Source: Pseudomonas rhodesiae
Lineage (GTDB): Bacteria > Pseudomonadota > Gammaproteobacteria > Pseudomonadales > Pseudomonadaceae
Direction of reading: 5' to 3'
Length of the DNA: 64,000 nt
NCBI RefSeq assembly: GCF_007858255.1
Contig: NZ_VFEU01000009.1
Location: 1-64,000, forward strand
Part shown: positions 7,625 to 15,839 of the stretch, in pieces
How the letters are laid out: each line of letters starts with the position of its first letter
Numbering within the stretch: the first letter of the stretch is position 1
Notes under the pieces: generated by a model
Seen by the model: only the letters and a program-made list of their open reading frames with translations
Databases searched by the model: none
What the model was told of the DNA's origin: nothing
Position numbers and translations under genes: made by a program

Positions 7625-8128
7625 GTGACCCAGCAATTTGATAACGCGGTATTTGAGCAAGCCCTGGCTTTGACGGCAACTTGGGACTTTAAGCTGGCCA
7701 TTGAAAAAGTCTTGGAGATCAAAAACGGAGAGTGGACCCGTGACCGTGCGGAAAAAGCCGTACAGAATTACACGCGTTACATGGCGGTGACCAAAGCGCT
7801 GGGCGGGTTGCAAATGGTGCCTAACGGGGATATCGACGAAATCTGGCACATGCACATTCTTGATACGCGCGCCTACATGGCGGATTGCAACGCGTTATTT
7901 GGTGAATACCTGCACCATTACCCCTACTTTGGCATGCTTGGTGAGGAGAACCGGCAGCAATGGCTGCAGGTGCAGAAAGTCTCCACAAATCTATGGGTGC
8001 AGCTATTTGGCGAACCGCTTTACGGTGCTGATAGCGCCCCGCAAAAGTGTCCGCAAGTTTGTCCCTGCAACATTGACGATTTGACGATCACATCGTCCGG
8101 GCTGTCTGCTGTTTTGAGAAGCGCCTGA
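7625..8128 (+). CDS. GRDP-like WHxH protein with a Cys-rich tail
   Basis: The GTG at 7625 has AAAGGAG six bases upstream. The 167-residue protein matches the bacterial 'glycine-rich domain-containing protein-like' type: an N-terminal helical part (residues 1-65) and the core motif DIDEIWHMHILDTRAYMADC at 69-88, followed by FGEYLHHYPYFG at 92-103. The W-H-x-H, the D80/Y84 and the double His are the conserved features of this family and may bind a metal or ligand; the biochemical role is not established. The last 27 residues are unusual: a CPQVCPC cluster (C142, C146, C148) followed by a Ser/Thr-rich end. This tail might be a substrate for the neighbouring radical SAM enzyme or a metal site. 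It is first of four tightly packed genes, 3 bases before the next. Confidence 0.72.
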   Translation: MTQQFDNAVFEQALALTATWDFKLAIEKVLEIKNGEWTRDRAEKAVQNYTRYMAVTKALGGLQMVPNGDIDEIWHMHILDTRAYMADCNALFGEYLHHYPYFGMLGEENRQQWLQVQKVSTNLWVQLFGEPLYGADSAPQKCPQVCPCNIDDLTITSSGLSAVLRSA

Positions 8129-8131
8129 TTC

Positions 8132-8911
8132 ATGTCGGCGAGCGATTATCCCGGCAGTCATAGCGTAGTGCGTTGGCCTCGGGAGAAAACAACTCCGAAC
8201 AAAGCATTGCAGCTGGACCAATGTGAGCTCGCCGAGAATGGCTTCCAACTAATACGCCAATACGGGATTGATGTGTCTCGGCTTGAGCGTGACTTGGATC
8301 GGATTTCGGGAGGCCAGCTGTATTACTCAAGTCGGGTGGGCGCGCTTTGCCATCAGTACAGCGTGCTTCCGGAAAGTGCCAATTTTTCTGAACAGATGCT
8401 TGGCGGTGGCTTCCACACAGATTTTATGTTCCAGCCGAATCCTCCAGCCTTTATTGCGCTGCTTTGTCTGCAGCCGGATCCCAGACATCCTCTCTATGGC
8501 CGCAACCAGGTGGTACATGTGCGGCCTTTTCTAGAAAGGATGCAGCAGATATTTGGAGTGAGTGAGCAGGAACTGAAGGAGTACAGATTGCTGTATGACC
8601 TTGCTGAGCGTGGCCGCTTCGAGCTACCGATCCTGTCGGATTTAGATGGGAAACCCATTTTTCGCTTCCACGAACGGTTGCTGGCGAAGGGGCAGATGCA
8701 GGGTATTTCTGCGCCGGATATGTCGGTGGCAGCAATGCTTCATGCCGTGATGATGGAGGTCATGGCCGATATCTGCTTAGATCGCGGCGATCTGTTGATT
8801 CTGTCAAATCACAATGCTCTGCATCGCCGCGGGGAGTGCAGTATCGAGTTCGCAGGTGTGGCCGGTAAATGGCACGCGCGAGAAATGGCCACCATAAGGT
8901 TCAATCTATGA
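8132..8911 (+). CDS. TauD-like Fe(II)/2-oxoglutarate-dependent oxygenase
   Basis: This 259-residue protein has the double-stranded beta-helix layout of the TauD/clavaminate synthase superfamily. The metal motif is FHTDF (H95, D97), and the distal His is in SNHNALHRRGE (H231 most likely), with R250 or nearby as 2-oxoglutarate binder. These enzymes use iron, O2 and 2-oxoglutarate to hydroxylate or otherwise oxidise small molecules, free amino acids, carrier-bound residues or peptides. It starts 3 bases after the GRDP-like gene and its stop overlaps the radical SAM start (ATGA at 8908-8911), so the products are probably made together. The substrate cannot be read from sequence; a residue or peptide handled by the neighbouring enzymes is the natural guess. 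Confidence 0.82.
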   Translation: MSASDYPGSHSVVRWPREKTTPNKALQLDQCELAENGFQLIRQYGIDVSRLERDLDRISGGQLYYSSRVGALCHQYSVLPESANFSEQMLGGGFHTDFMFQPNPPAFIALLCLQPDPRHPLYGRNQVVHVRPFLERMQQIFGVSEQELKEYRLLYDLAERGRFELPILSDLDGKPIFRFHERLLAKGQMQGISAPDMSVAAMLHAVMMEVMADICLDRGDLLILSNHNALHRRGECSIEFAGVAGKWHAREMATIRFNL

Positions 8912-10185
8912 AGTATGGCTTCAACACTCGGTATGGCATTGAGGAGCAAGAAATCAAGGGCCATGGGAACGTGTTCTTTGTTAGGAAAGAGCATCGAGAC
9001 GATATTGTTATCCTAGATGAGCGCTCTCTTGCACTAATAGAAAGAGTAAAGCAAAAAGGGGGGGGAGATGAAACTGATGAAGATGCCTCTACCTTCGCGA
9101 GGCTGGTTGGCGAACAGGTAATTATCCCCCTAGAGCCCTCCGATTACTTTAAAAGCCTCCCTTACATAGAAAGCCTGAGCTTCTGGTTGCAGGTGACGGA
9201 TACCTGCAACCTAGCCTGTAGCTATTGCTATATCCCCTCGTTGAACAGCAAGCAACTTTTTCGCCCCGATTTATTTGACATGCTTGCTAGTAAACTGCTT
9301 GCGGTAAACGGGCTGCGGACAGTGAACATAAAGCTTGCCGGTGGTGAACCCTTGATGGCGTTCAATAAGTGGCATGCGAGCATTGTCCAACTCAAGGAAC
9401 AGCTGGCGGATCAGGGCATTGAGTTGCAGTTGCGCTTAATCACCAACCTGACAACGCTGACAGACGCGATGATCGAGTTTATAGGTGAGCATGACATTGC
9501 AGTCTCAGTTTCTCTGGATGGTCTCGCGGCCTATCATGACAAGAACAGAATCTACACGGGCACCCAAAAGGGCACGTTCGAGGTTGTCGATAAGAACATA
9601 AAGCGATTGCAGGGCGCGGGTATCACGCCAAGTGTGATGGTCACCGTGACGTCAGAAAATCACGAGGGTGTCCCGGATCTAGTGGATTACCTCGTGCAGA
9701 ACGACATCACCTTCCGCCTTGCAGATGCGAAAGGCGGGTACATCGATCCCGCTGAGTTCCTTTCTGCAATGGAGAAAGTCTCCGATGTACTGCGCGCAGG
9801 TGTTGACAGCGGCTTTCCGGTGAGCCGGCGTGTTGTTGTGTCCGATTTACGTACGCATTACCCCAGCTCAACCCCCTGTTCAATGGGTAAGAACGCTGCA
9901 GCAATTTACCTAGATGGCTCGGTGTATTTTTGTCATACCGAGTTCGGGAAGGGCAAGCCACTGGGACATCTAGAGGAAGATGGGAGTCTTCTAGAGATTA
10001 TTCAAAAAGGCAGAGAAAAACACTTTGGCTTGAGCGATGACTGCCAGCAATGCGAGTACCGGCTGATTTGTGCGGGTGGCTGCCCTCTCTATCGTGTAGA
10101 GGGAAAGAGTCCCATGTGTCAATCCTATAAGAAGATAATCAGGCAAGTATTCGATTTGTATGAGCGCGAACAAGACCTCCTTTGA
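8908..10185 (+). CDS. Radical SAM protein with SPASM domain
   Basis: The ATG at 8908 overlaps the previous stop, so I prefer it to a start 13 codons upstream (425 residues). Residues 1-80 form a small domain (NVFFVRKEHRDDIVILDERS, ending EQVIIPLEP) that could be a PqqD-like peptide-recognition fold. The radical SAM core begins at VTDTCNLACSYCY, with the cluster cysteines C100, C104 and C107, followed by KLAGGEPL. The C-terminal SPASM domain has C324, a GX4C at C342, C379-X2-C382-X5-C388-X3-C392 and C404, enough for two auxiliary Fe-S clusters. Such enzymes commonly modify ribosomally made peptides (thioether or C-C links, epimerisation) or mature partner enzymes. Its end overlaps the UvrA-like start by 26 bases. 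The exact reaction is unknown. Confidence 0.88.
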   Translation: MKYGFNTRYGIEEQEIKGHGNVFFVRKEHRDDIVILDERSLALIERVKQKGGGDETDEDASTFARLVGEQVIIPLEPSDYFKSLPYIESLSFWLQVTDTCNLACSYCYIPSLNSKQLFRPDLFDMLASKLLAVNGLRTVNIKLAGGEPLMAFNKWHASIVQLKEQLADQGIELQLRLITNLTTLTDAMIEFIGEHDIAVSVSLDGLAAYHDKNRIYTGTQKGTFEVVDKNIKRLQGAGITPSVMVTVTSENHEGVPDLVDYLVQNDITFRLADAKGGYIDPAEFLSAMEKVSDVLRAGVDSGFPVSRRVVVSDLRTHYPSSTPCSMGKNAAAIYLDGSVYFCHTEFGKGKPLGHLEEDGSLLEIIQKGREKHFGLSDDCQQCEYRLICAGGCPLYRVEGKSPMCQSYKKIIRQVFDLYEREQDLL

Positions 10186-13100
10186 AATCACCGGGATTAC
10201 CGAGAACAATCTGAAGAACATCGACTTCTGCGCCGCGGCCACGGAAGTGATTGTGATCATCGGAGTTAGCGGGTCTGGAAAATCCACTTTGGTCAATCGA
10301 GTCATAGCTGCCGAAGCTCTGCGACAGAGCAAGTTGCGCCGCAAAAGTGACGACCTCTTAGACTATTGCGTGCGCCCTAACTTTCAGACCGCTACGCGCT
10401 TGCCCGAACCAGTCATGATTTCCCAGCGCGCCATCATGCCTTCGGTGTCATCGACGTTCGGCATCCGAACAGGGCTCAATGATTTATTGGTCAGGTTATT
10501 CGTTCGCCGAGGTGAAATTTATTACCGCGGCGGGAGAATATCTAAGCCGGATCTTGCGACTATTTTGCAGTTCCGCCGACTCTATCACCCCCGGGCCCGT
10601 TTGCTGGGCTGCATTGCCCGCTATGAGGGCATCGGACGTAGCCAACTGGACCTGCTACGGAGGGCTGGGATACAACAAGTTTACCTTCGAGCGGAAGGCA
10701 AGCGTGCGCTTAGGCCGCTGGCACTGGATAAACTGGTGACTTCACAGCTTTCCAGCTGTGAGGTCTTCATCGATTTGGACGGTGACGATGCTCCGGTCCT
10801 GTTGAAAAAAAGCCGGGCGATTCCGGTGTTGATCGATGACTCCCTTGAGATAGATTTCCACCAACACGGCGTGGCGCTAGAAGATGGGACGGTCTTCAGG
10901 CTGCCGTCCAAGCTGTTGCTTTCGCGCTCAACGATGTCGTCACATTCGGGATGCTGTCGCGTGTGTGGTGGCGCGGGAACTGTGACCCACTACGATGCTG
11001 AGCGAGCCATTGACGGACAGGTCCCGTTGAAAAACGGCTTTCTGACCGTGCCGCTATCTCCATCGGGACGTTATAAGGGTTTTAAGTTCCTACCGTCCGG
11101 CCTAGTTGCTTTGCTAAAAAAGGAGGGGCTCGATGTTAATAAACCGTATTGTGCTCTCAGCACTGAGCACAAGTCCGCAATTCTGAATATATTAAAAGAT
11201 AAGCTGGCCCGAAACAGTAGCGATAGCGCTGCCCAGCAGTTTATCACTGTCGGGACATGCAATGACTGTGAGGGGAGTGGCCTGGACTGGCAGGCTCGAG
11301 CAGTAACCCTCAATGGAAAGTCCATAGATTACTTTTTCGGGCTGACGCCATCCAAATTGCTTGCTGAGTTACGAGTTCTGGTCACTGAGGAAGATGAGGT
11401 CGCGCGCAAGATGCTGGTCGTGTTGGACTACCTATCGGCGTTGTCCATTGATCACATTGATCTGAATCGTCCCTTACCAAGTATGAGTTCAGGCGAGCTG
11501 CAAAGGATGAAGCTACTGCCTGCGCTTATCAATCGGTATTCAGGACGGCTCATAATTCTCGATGAGCCCTCCTCGAACCTGCAGTACCGTGACAACCTCA
11601 AAATACTGCGGCTGATCCTTGAACTAAGAGCGTGTAATAATTCTATTATAATTGTGGATCATAACCCGATGTATCAGGCGATCGCTGACCGGGCTATTAA
11701 AATTGGTCCTGGTCCAGGGGAGCTTGGCGGCTTTTACTGCTTAGTTGACGAAGATGATCAGTTATCCGCCGGTTTTGACGATCTACGCGAGGCCGAGGGA
11801 CCAACAGCTGATTTCAGGTATACCACACTCCAGCTCCCCCACCTGCGAACTCTGCAGTTGGGGCAAGTGCGCATTCCTCATAGTGCTTTTACTGCCATTA
11901 TCGGCTCTAGTGGCGCGGGAAAATCTACGTTATGCCGCGAGCTGATCTATCCCGCGCTTATGAAAAACGGTGAAAACGTCATTCTGTTGGACAGCACGCC
12001 ACCACGTGGTGCTTCCAATTCCATTGTGGCTACCTACCTTAATGTATTCGATAAAGTCCGGAGATTTTATGCCCGCTGCGAGGGCGGGGAGTTAGTCGAA
12101 AGTGATTTCAGCTTCAATTCGACGGGAGCATGCGATCACTGCCAAGGTGCTGGTAATGTTGAGGGGCAGGTCTGCAGTGTGTGTTTTGGTAGTCGTTTCA
12201 GATCCGAGGTGGCGCTGTTCAGTGTAGAGGGCTACACCCTTACCGAACTACTGGCGGCTGATCTTGACCGGATTCCTTTGGAGGGCGGATTAGCCTTCCT
12301 CACTGAGGCTGTAGATATCCTAAAACGACTGTCTCTTTCTCATCTTAGCTTAGGGCGAGAGACGGACAGTTTGAGCGGTGGGGAACTGCAGCGTCTCAAA
12401 GTCGCCAGATTCTTAATGGCGCATCGAAAGGACCGCAAAGCCAGCAGCTATTTCGTGATTCTGGATGAGCCTTGTCGCGGTCTTGATCCACAAGCTGTGA
12501 AGAACCTGTACGACACGCTGAAGGATTTTCTATCCGATGCGGCTGTATTGATAATTGAACACAACCCCCATTTCATTTACAGGTGCCAGTCCATAATAGA
12601 TATGGGTGAGGGCACGGGCATCAAAGACGAAACCACCGTGGTGCAGGGGAGGCTAAGGGAAAAAGTGTTCCCCAGTCTCAACCATGCGCAGGTGTTGAGC
12701 GCATCAGAGATGTCTGGCAATCTAGGGATACCTTGTGATGAAACTGATCTGCGGATCGAAGATGATGAGGTGTTAAGGGAGTTAAACACAAGACGTTACG
12801 AGCTGATTCCCTCTCTCCTACTCAAGCAGGACAACTTTGCCCTTGAGGCAAAATTTCGCGAGTCTTTCAGTCCTCTGATCCCGGACAAGAATGTTGTCTT
12901 GTACAGAACACGAGACGAGTTGGAGTGTGCGTTAAAGGAAGAGTGTCGGTTTTTTTTCAATCCGTTTATCGCTCTGCTGGAGCGTTTTCCCCGCGTTCCA
13001 GTATCCCTACAGCAAGAAGTTCTCAAGAAGATCGATAAGCGTGCCATTGTCTGCGATACCGATCCCTGGTCGTTCATGGTTACTGCGGGCTCGTTGCAGT

Positions 13101-13714
13101 CTGCTTATCTGAATGGGGCTGGAGTAGTTATCGCCCCTGGGCCAAATGGAGCGTTCGCCTATCACACCGTTCGCTTAGTGAGTCTGCAAGAGTGTGTGGT
13201 AGACCGAGTTTTCCCTCACACGTTCGCTTTTAACCTATATAGGAATGCCTGCCATTACTGTAACGGTTACGGGAAAATACAGAGCTATCCGCTACGGGAA
13301 TGGATTAATAGGTCACGCTCCGTACTAGATGAGGGATTTATGACCTATCCCGTGCACAAGATTGTTCCCAAGGCAACGATCAAGCGTTTTGCCAAGGAAG
13401 GGTTGTTTGACTTTTCACAACCCGTTGAAACACTCTCCGACCAAGAGCTAAATATCCTACTTTATGGCTTTAAGGCTTACAGGTTCAGAAAGGCCGGATC
13501 CAGTGATGATTCGGAGGCTGCGTTCTTCGAGTGGCGCGGTCTCAACTCCTACTTGTATCGGAATGCGGCAAAATTGAGTCCCGCTCAAAACATCAACAAC
13601 TCCATAAAGTGGACAACCTGCCCATTTTGTATGCAAGGCTTTTCGGACAAAATTAGATTTTACGCACTAAAAGGTCGTCTAATTACGGAATTTGTTGGGA
13701 ATCAGCAGTCTTGA
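10160..13714 (+). CDS. UvrA-like double ABC ATPase with an extra C-terminal zinc module
   Basis: The protein has 1184 residues, against about 940 for UvrA. Module 1: Walker A GVSGSGKST (35-43), a UvrA-like stretch MISQRAIMPSVSSTFG, zinc-type CRVCGGAG (266-) and CNDCEGSG (367-), signature SSGELQRMK and Walker B LIILDEP (464-470). Module 2: Walker A GSSGAGKST (582-590), FSFNSTGACDHCQGAG with CSVC (C658/C661, C672/C675), LSGGELQRLK (738-747), FVILDEP. Then comes an unusual extension, about 830-1184, with FAFN...ACHYCNGYGKI (C1031, C1034) and CPFC (C1154, C1157), resembling the zinc/insertion part of a UvrA first module but lacking ATPase motifs. Stand-alone UvrA relatives such as DrrC protect antibiotic producers from their DNA-binding products, so self-resistance is the leading guess. 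It ends the operon; IS3 debris follows. Confidence 0.85.
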   Translation: MSANKTSFEITGITENNLKNIDFCAAATEVIVIIGVSGSGKSTLVNRVIAAEALRQSKLRRKSDDLLDYCVRPNFQTATRLPEPVMISQRAIMPSVSSTFGIRTGLNDLLVRLFVRRGEIYYRGGRISKPDLATILQFRRLYHPRARLLGCIARYEGIGRSQLDLLRRAGIQQVYLRAEGKRALRPLALDKLVTSQLSSCEVFIDLDGDDAPVLLKKSRAIPVLIDDSLEIDFHQHGVALEDGTVFRLPSKLLLSRSTMSSHSGCCRVCGGAGTVTHYDAERAIDGQVPLKNGFLTVPLSPSGRYKGFKFLPSGLVALLKKEGLDVNKPYCALSTEHKSAILNILKDKLARNSSDSAAQQFITVGTCNDCEGSGLDWQARAVTLNGKSIDYFFGLTPSKLLAELRVLVTEEDEVARKMLVVLDYLSALSIDHIDLNRPLPSMSSGELQRMKLLPALINRYSGRLIILDEPSSNLQYRDNLKILRLILELRACNNSIIIVDHNPMYQAIADRAIKIGPGPGELGGFYCLVDEDDQLSAGFDDLREAEGPTADFRYTTLQLPHLRTLQLGQVRIPHSAFTAIIGSSGAGKSTLCRELIYPALMKNGENVILLDSTPPRGASNSIVATYLNVFDKVRRFYARCEGGELVESDFSFNSTGACDHCQGAGNVEGQVCSVCFGSRFRSEVALFSVEGYTLTELLAADLDRIPLEGGLAFLTEAVDILKRLSLSHLSLGRETDSLSGGELQRLKVARFLMAHRKDRKASSYFVILDEPCRGLDPQAVKNLYDTLKDFLSDAAVLIIEHNPHFIYRCQSIIDMGEGTGIKDETTVVQGRLREKVFPSLNHAQVLSASEMSGNLGIPCDETDLRIEDDEVLRELNTRRYELIPSLLLKQDNFALEAKFRESFSPLIPDKNVVLYRTRDELECALKEECRFFFNPFIALLERFPRVPVSLQQEVLKKIDKRAIVCDTDPWSFMVTAGSLQSAYLNGAGVVIAPGPNGAFAYHTVRLVSLQECVVDRVFPHTFAFNLYRNACHYCNGYGKIQSYPLREWINRSRSVLDEGFMTYPVHKIVPKATIKRFAKEGLFDFSQPVETLSDQELNILLYGFKAYRFRKAGSSDDSEAAFFEWRGLNSYLYRNAAKLSPAQNINNSIKWTTCPFCMQGFSDKIRFYALKGRLITEFVGNQQS

Positions 13715-13719
13715 TCTGT

Positions 13720-14038
13720 GTAGTGGTCTAATGAAACCGGACACCCATTTAGGCGAGAATGCTCGCCAGATCGAGGTGTCAGATGACCAAACAACGCCGC
13801 TCCTTTACTCCTGAATTCAAAGCGCGAGGCTGCCGACCTTGTGCTCAAACAAAACTACAGCTACATCGAAGCCAGCCGTTCGCTTGGCATTGGTGAGTCG
13901 GCATTGCGCCGCTGGGTTGACCAGATTCAGAAAGAACATAAAGGCGTCACCCCGCAGAGCAAGGGTAAGCGTATGCCGAAGTCACCTTGCATAAACTGTC
14001 GGGTCATCACGAAGAGCTTCACAGCGAGCAGTTCCTAG
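13720..14038 (+). pseudogene. Truncated IS3-family (IS51-like) orfA with left end
   Basis: An IS3-type terminal sequence (TGTAGTGGTCTAATGAAACC) begins about 13720. The ATG at 13783 opens MTKQRRSFTPEFK, and the continuation is in another frame after AAAGCGCGAG: EAADLVLKQNYSYIEASRSL and ESALRRWVDQI, the helix-turn-helix and leucine-zipper part of IS3 OrfA. A one-base insertion around 13822-13828 explains the break. The frame ends at 14036-14038 with sequence unlike the family; OrfB is absent. This relic abuts the 3' end of the UvrA-like gene. Confidence 0.78.
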
Positions 14039-14123
14039 GAAGGCTTCCCCTGTAATCAGTTGCTGGTAGAGGATTGTCGCAGCACACTCAGCTACTCGCC
14101 CCACCCAAAGGAACTGAAATTAC

Positions 14124-14690
14124 ATGAAGGATCAACCTAGCCCTATCCCCCTTGTTATCCTTGACGTTCAGGACGCCATCGATCGCCCGAACTGGGATGG
14201 AAAAAATAATCCTGGGTATTTGGCGGTGATCCAACGCCTTCTCGCCCTCTGGCGGTCAAACGGCTGGCCAGTTCTTCACGTGAAGCACGATGAACGGACT
14301 CCTACATCCAGCTATTACGTCCATGGCCCGTGGAATGGCATCAAGAAAGACGTTGCCCCGATCGAGGGAGAAACCGTCATTATCAAACAGGAAAACTGCG
14401 CATTCATCGGCACCGAATTGGACGCCATTCTTACAAAGATGCGAGTAAAGCGTTTGGTGCTGACGGGCGTTGTCATTCATAACAGTATGGACGCCACAGT
14501 CCGTGCGGGAAAAGCACTTGGATACAGCATCGTCCTTCCCTCAGACGCTACGACAGCCGTGCCCGTCGTCGGGCCGCATGGAAAGTCCTGGGACGCCACA
14601 ACCGTTCATGAACTGACCTTGGCAATACTCGGTGATGAATATGCCGATGTCATGTCGTCGGACGAAGTGGTCGCACAGCTCACCCTATGA
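14124..14690 (+). CDS. Isochorismatase-family hydrolase with Ser replacing the catalytic Cys
   Basis: The 188-residue protein has the isochorismatase-like (cysteine hydrolase) fold: LVILDVQ with D14, a lysine in VIIKQENCAF (K88), and the nucleophile loop TGVVIHNSMDATVRAGKALGY. The Cys usually found in the loop position (C-V-x-x-T-x-R) is Ser121 here. A Cys occurs at 92 instead, in the lysine loop. Members hydrolyse nicotinamide, ureas or N-carbamoyl compounds, or (without Cys) isochorismate, so the change argues against a standard amidase; it may be inactive or use different chemistry. AAAGGA precedes the ATG. It overlaps the IS66 TnpC end by 11 bases on the opposite strand and has no operon partner. 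Confidence 0.75.
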   Translation: MKDQPSPIPLVILDVQDAIDRPNWDGKNNPGYLAVIQRLLALWRSNGWPVLHVKHDERTPTSSYYVHGPWNGIKKDVAPIEGETVIIKQENCAFIGTELDAILTKMRVKRLVLTGVVIHNSMDATVRAGKALGYSIVLPSDATTAVPVVGPHGKSWDATTVHELTLAILGDEYADVMSSDEVVAQLTL

Positions 14691-15565
14691 AGCTTGAAGG
14701 TACCCACTGATGTGGGAGCAGTTGACCTATTTCACTCGCCCGCTGCGTCGGCAGGCGGGTGAGAACATCCTTTAGATATGCATATGGGTCATGCCCGTTC
14801 AGCCGCGCCGATTGAATCAAACTCATGATCGCCGCCGCTCGTTTTCCGCTTCGTAGCGATCCTGCAAAGAGCCAGTTTTTGCGTCCAAGAGCCCAGGGTC
14901 GGATCTGGTTCTCGCACCAGTTATTATCAATGGGTACAGCCCCATCATCGAGGTAGCGCGACAGCGCTGCCCAGCGTTTCAAGCTGTAGTCCAACGCTCT
15001 ACTGATCGCCGAACCTCCGGGCACGAGATCGCGATGGGCGATCATCCAGGCATGTAGCGCATCCATTACCGGTACGGCTTTTTCTTGCCGTATTCGGCGC
15101 CGTAACTCCGGCTCCAGGTTACGGACTTCGCTCTCGATTTCGTAAAGCAACTGGATATAACGCAGCGCCTGCTCGGCGAGCATGCTCTTGTTGGTGGCGT
15201 GCAGTTCGAAGAACTTGCGCCGTGCATGGGCCATGCAGCCAATCTCTGTCACACCGAGTTCGAAGCTGGCCTTGTAGCCGCCAAAGTCATCACAGACCAG
15301 CTTGCCCCGCCAGTCTTGCAGGAAGTTGCGAGCATGCTCTCCGGCGCGGCTGGGGCTGAAGTCGTAAACCACCGCTGCCACGTTCGAGAACTGGCTGGTG
15401 GCGTAGGCCCAAACATAAGAGCGGTGGGTTTTCTTTGAACCCGGAACGAGCATCTGTACCGGTGTTTCATCGGCGTGGATGACCTGTTGCCCGAATACCA
15501 CGTTGCGCAGCGCATCGACCAGAGGCTGTAACTGAGCGCCAGTCACACCCACCCAAAAGCATGCA
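14680..15565 (-). pseudogene. tnpC: IS66-family transposase TnpC, N-terminus missing
   Basis: About 295 C-terminal residues of a roughly 510-residue TnpC remain, starting at WVGVTGAQLQPLVDALR. The core is intact: HADETPVQML (first Asp), KLVCDDFGGYKASF (second Asp), CMAHARRKFFE, NNWCENQIRPWALGRKNW (Glu) and RSGKRAAAIMSL. Upstream of about 15565 the sequence is unrelated, so the zinc-finger/leucine-zipper N-terminus is gone and the gene should be dead. It appears to be the same IS66 type as the relics at 1-2085 and 7364. Confidence 0.88.
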
Positions 15566-15839
15566 ACGCAGCACAGACCCTTGGCGGCGCCTACAGCTGC
15601 ACCACCTCAGTTCTTGAGGCGTGTGTCACTGTGCCATCTTGGCCAAACGCCGTCGACATTTGAATCTTAATAGCTTGGAGACTCCAATCGGCATTTCTGT
15701 TCGCCGCAACCTCGCTGTTCTTGCGGCTGAGCACGCTGCTCTTGAGGCTATTGAGCGATTAGTGCGCCAGTTAAAGCTGGCGGAGGATAGTGATGAAAGT
15801 TCGATACTGGTAAGCAATGGCGAATCAACCAGACCCCGA
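15566..15839. other. Unassigned segment between the IS66 and intron relics
   Basis: Open frames exist (for example 15621-15860 on the plus strand) but none has a recognisable family or a good ribosome site. A helical, Ala/Leu-rich segment (NLAVLAAEHAALEAIERL) could be coding debris. It lies between two mobile-element breakpoints. Confidence 0.35.

Noticed and set aside
7512..7628. 20- and 16-codon frames in the operon leader
   Set aside because: Very short, without ribosome sites; the last overlaps the GTG start of the real first gene.
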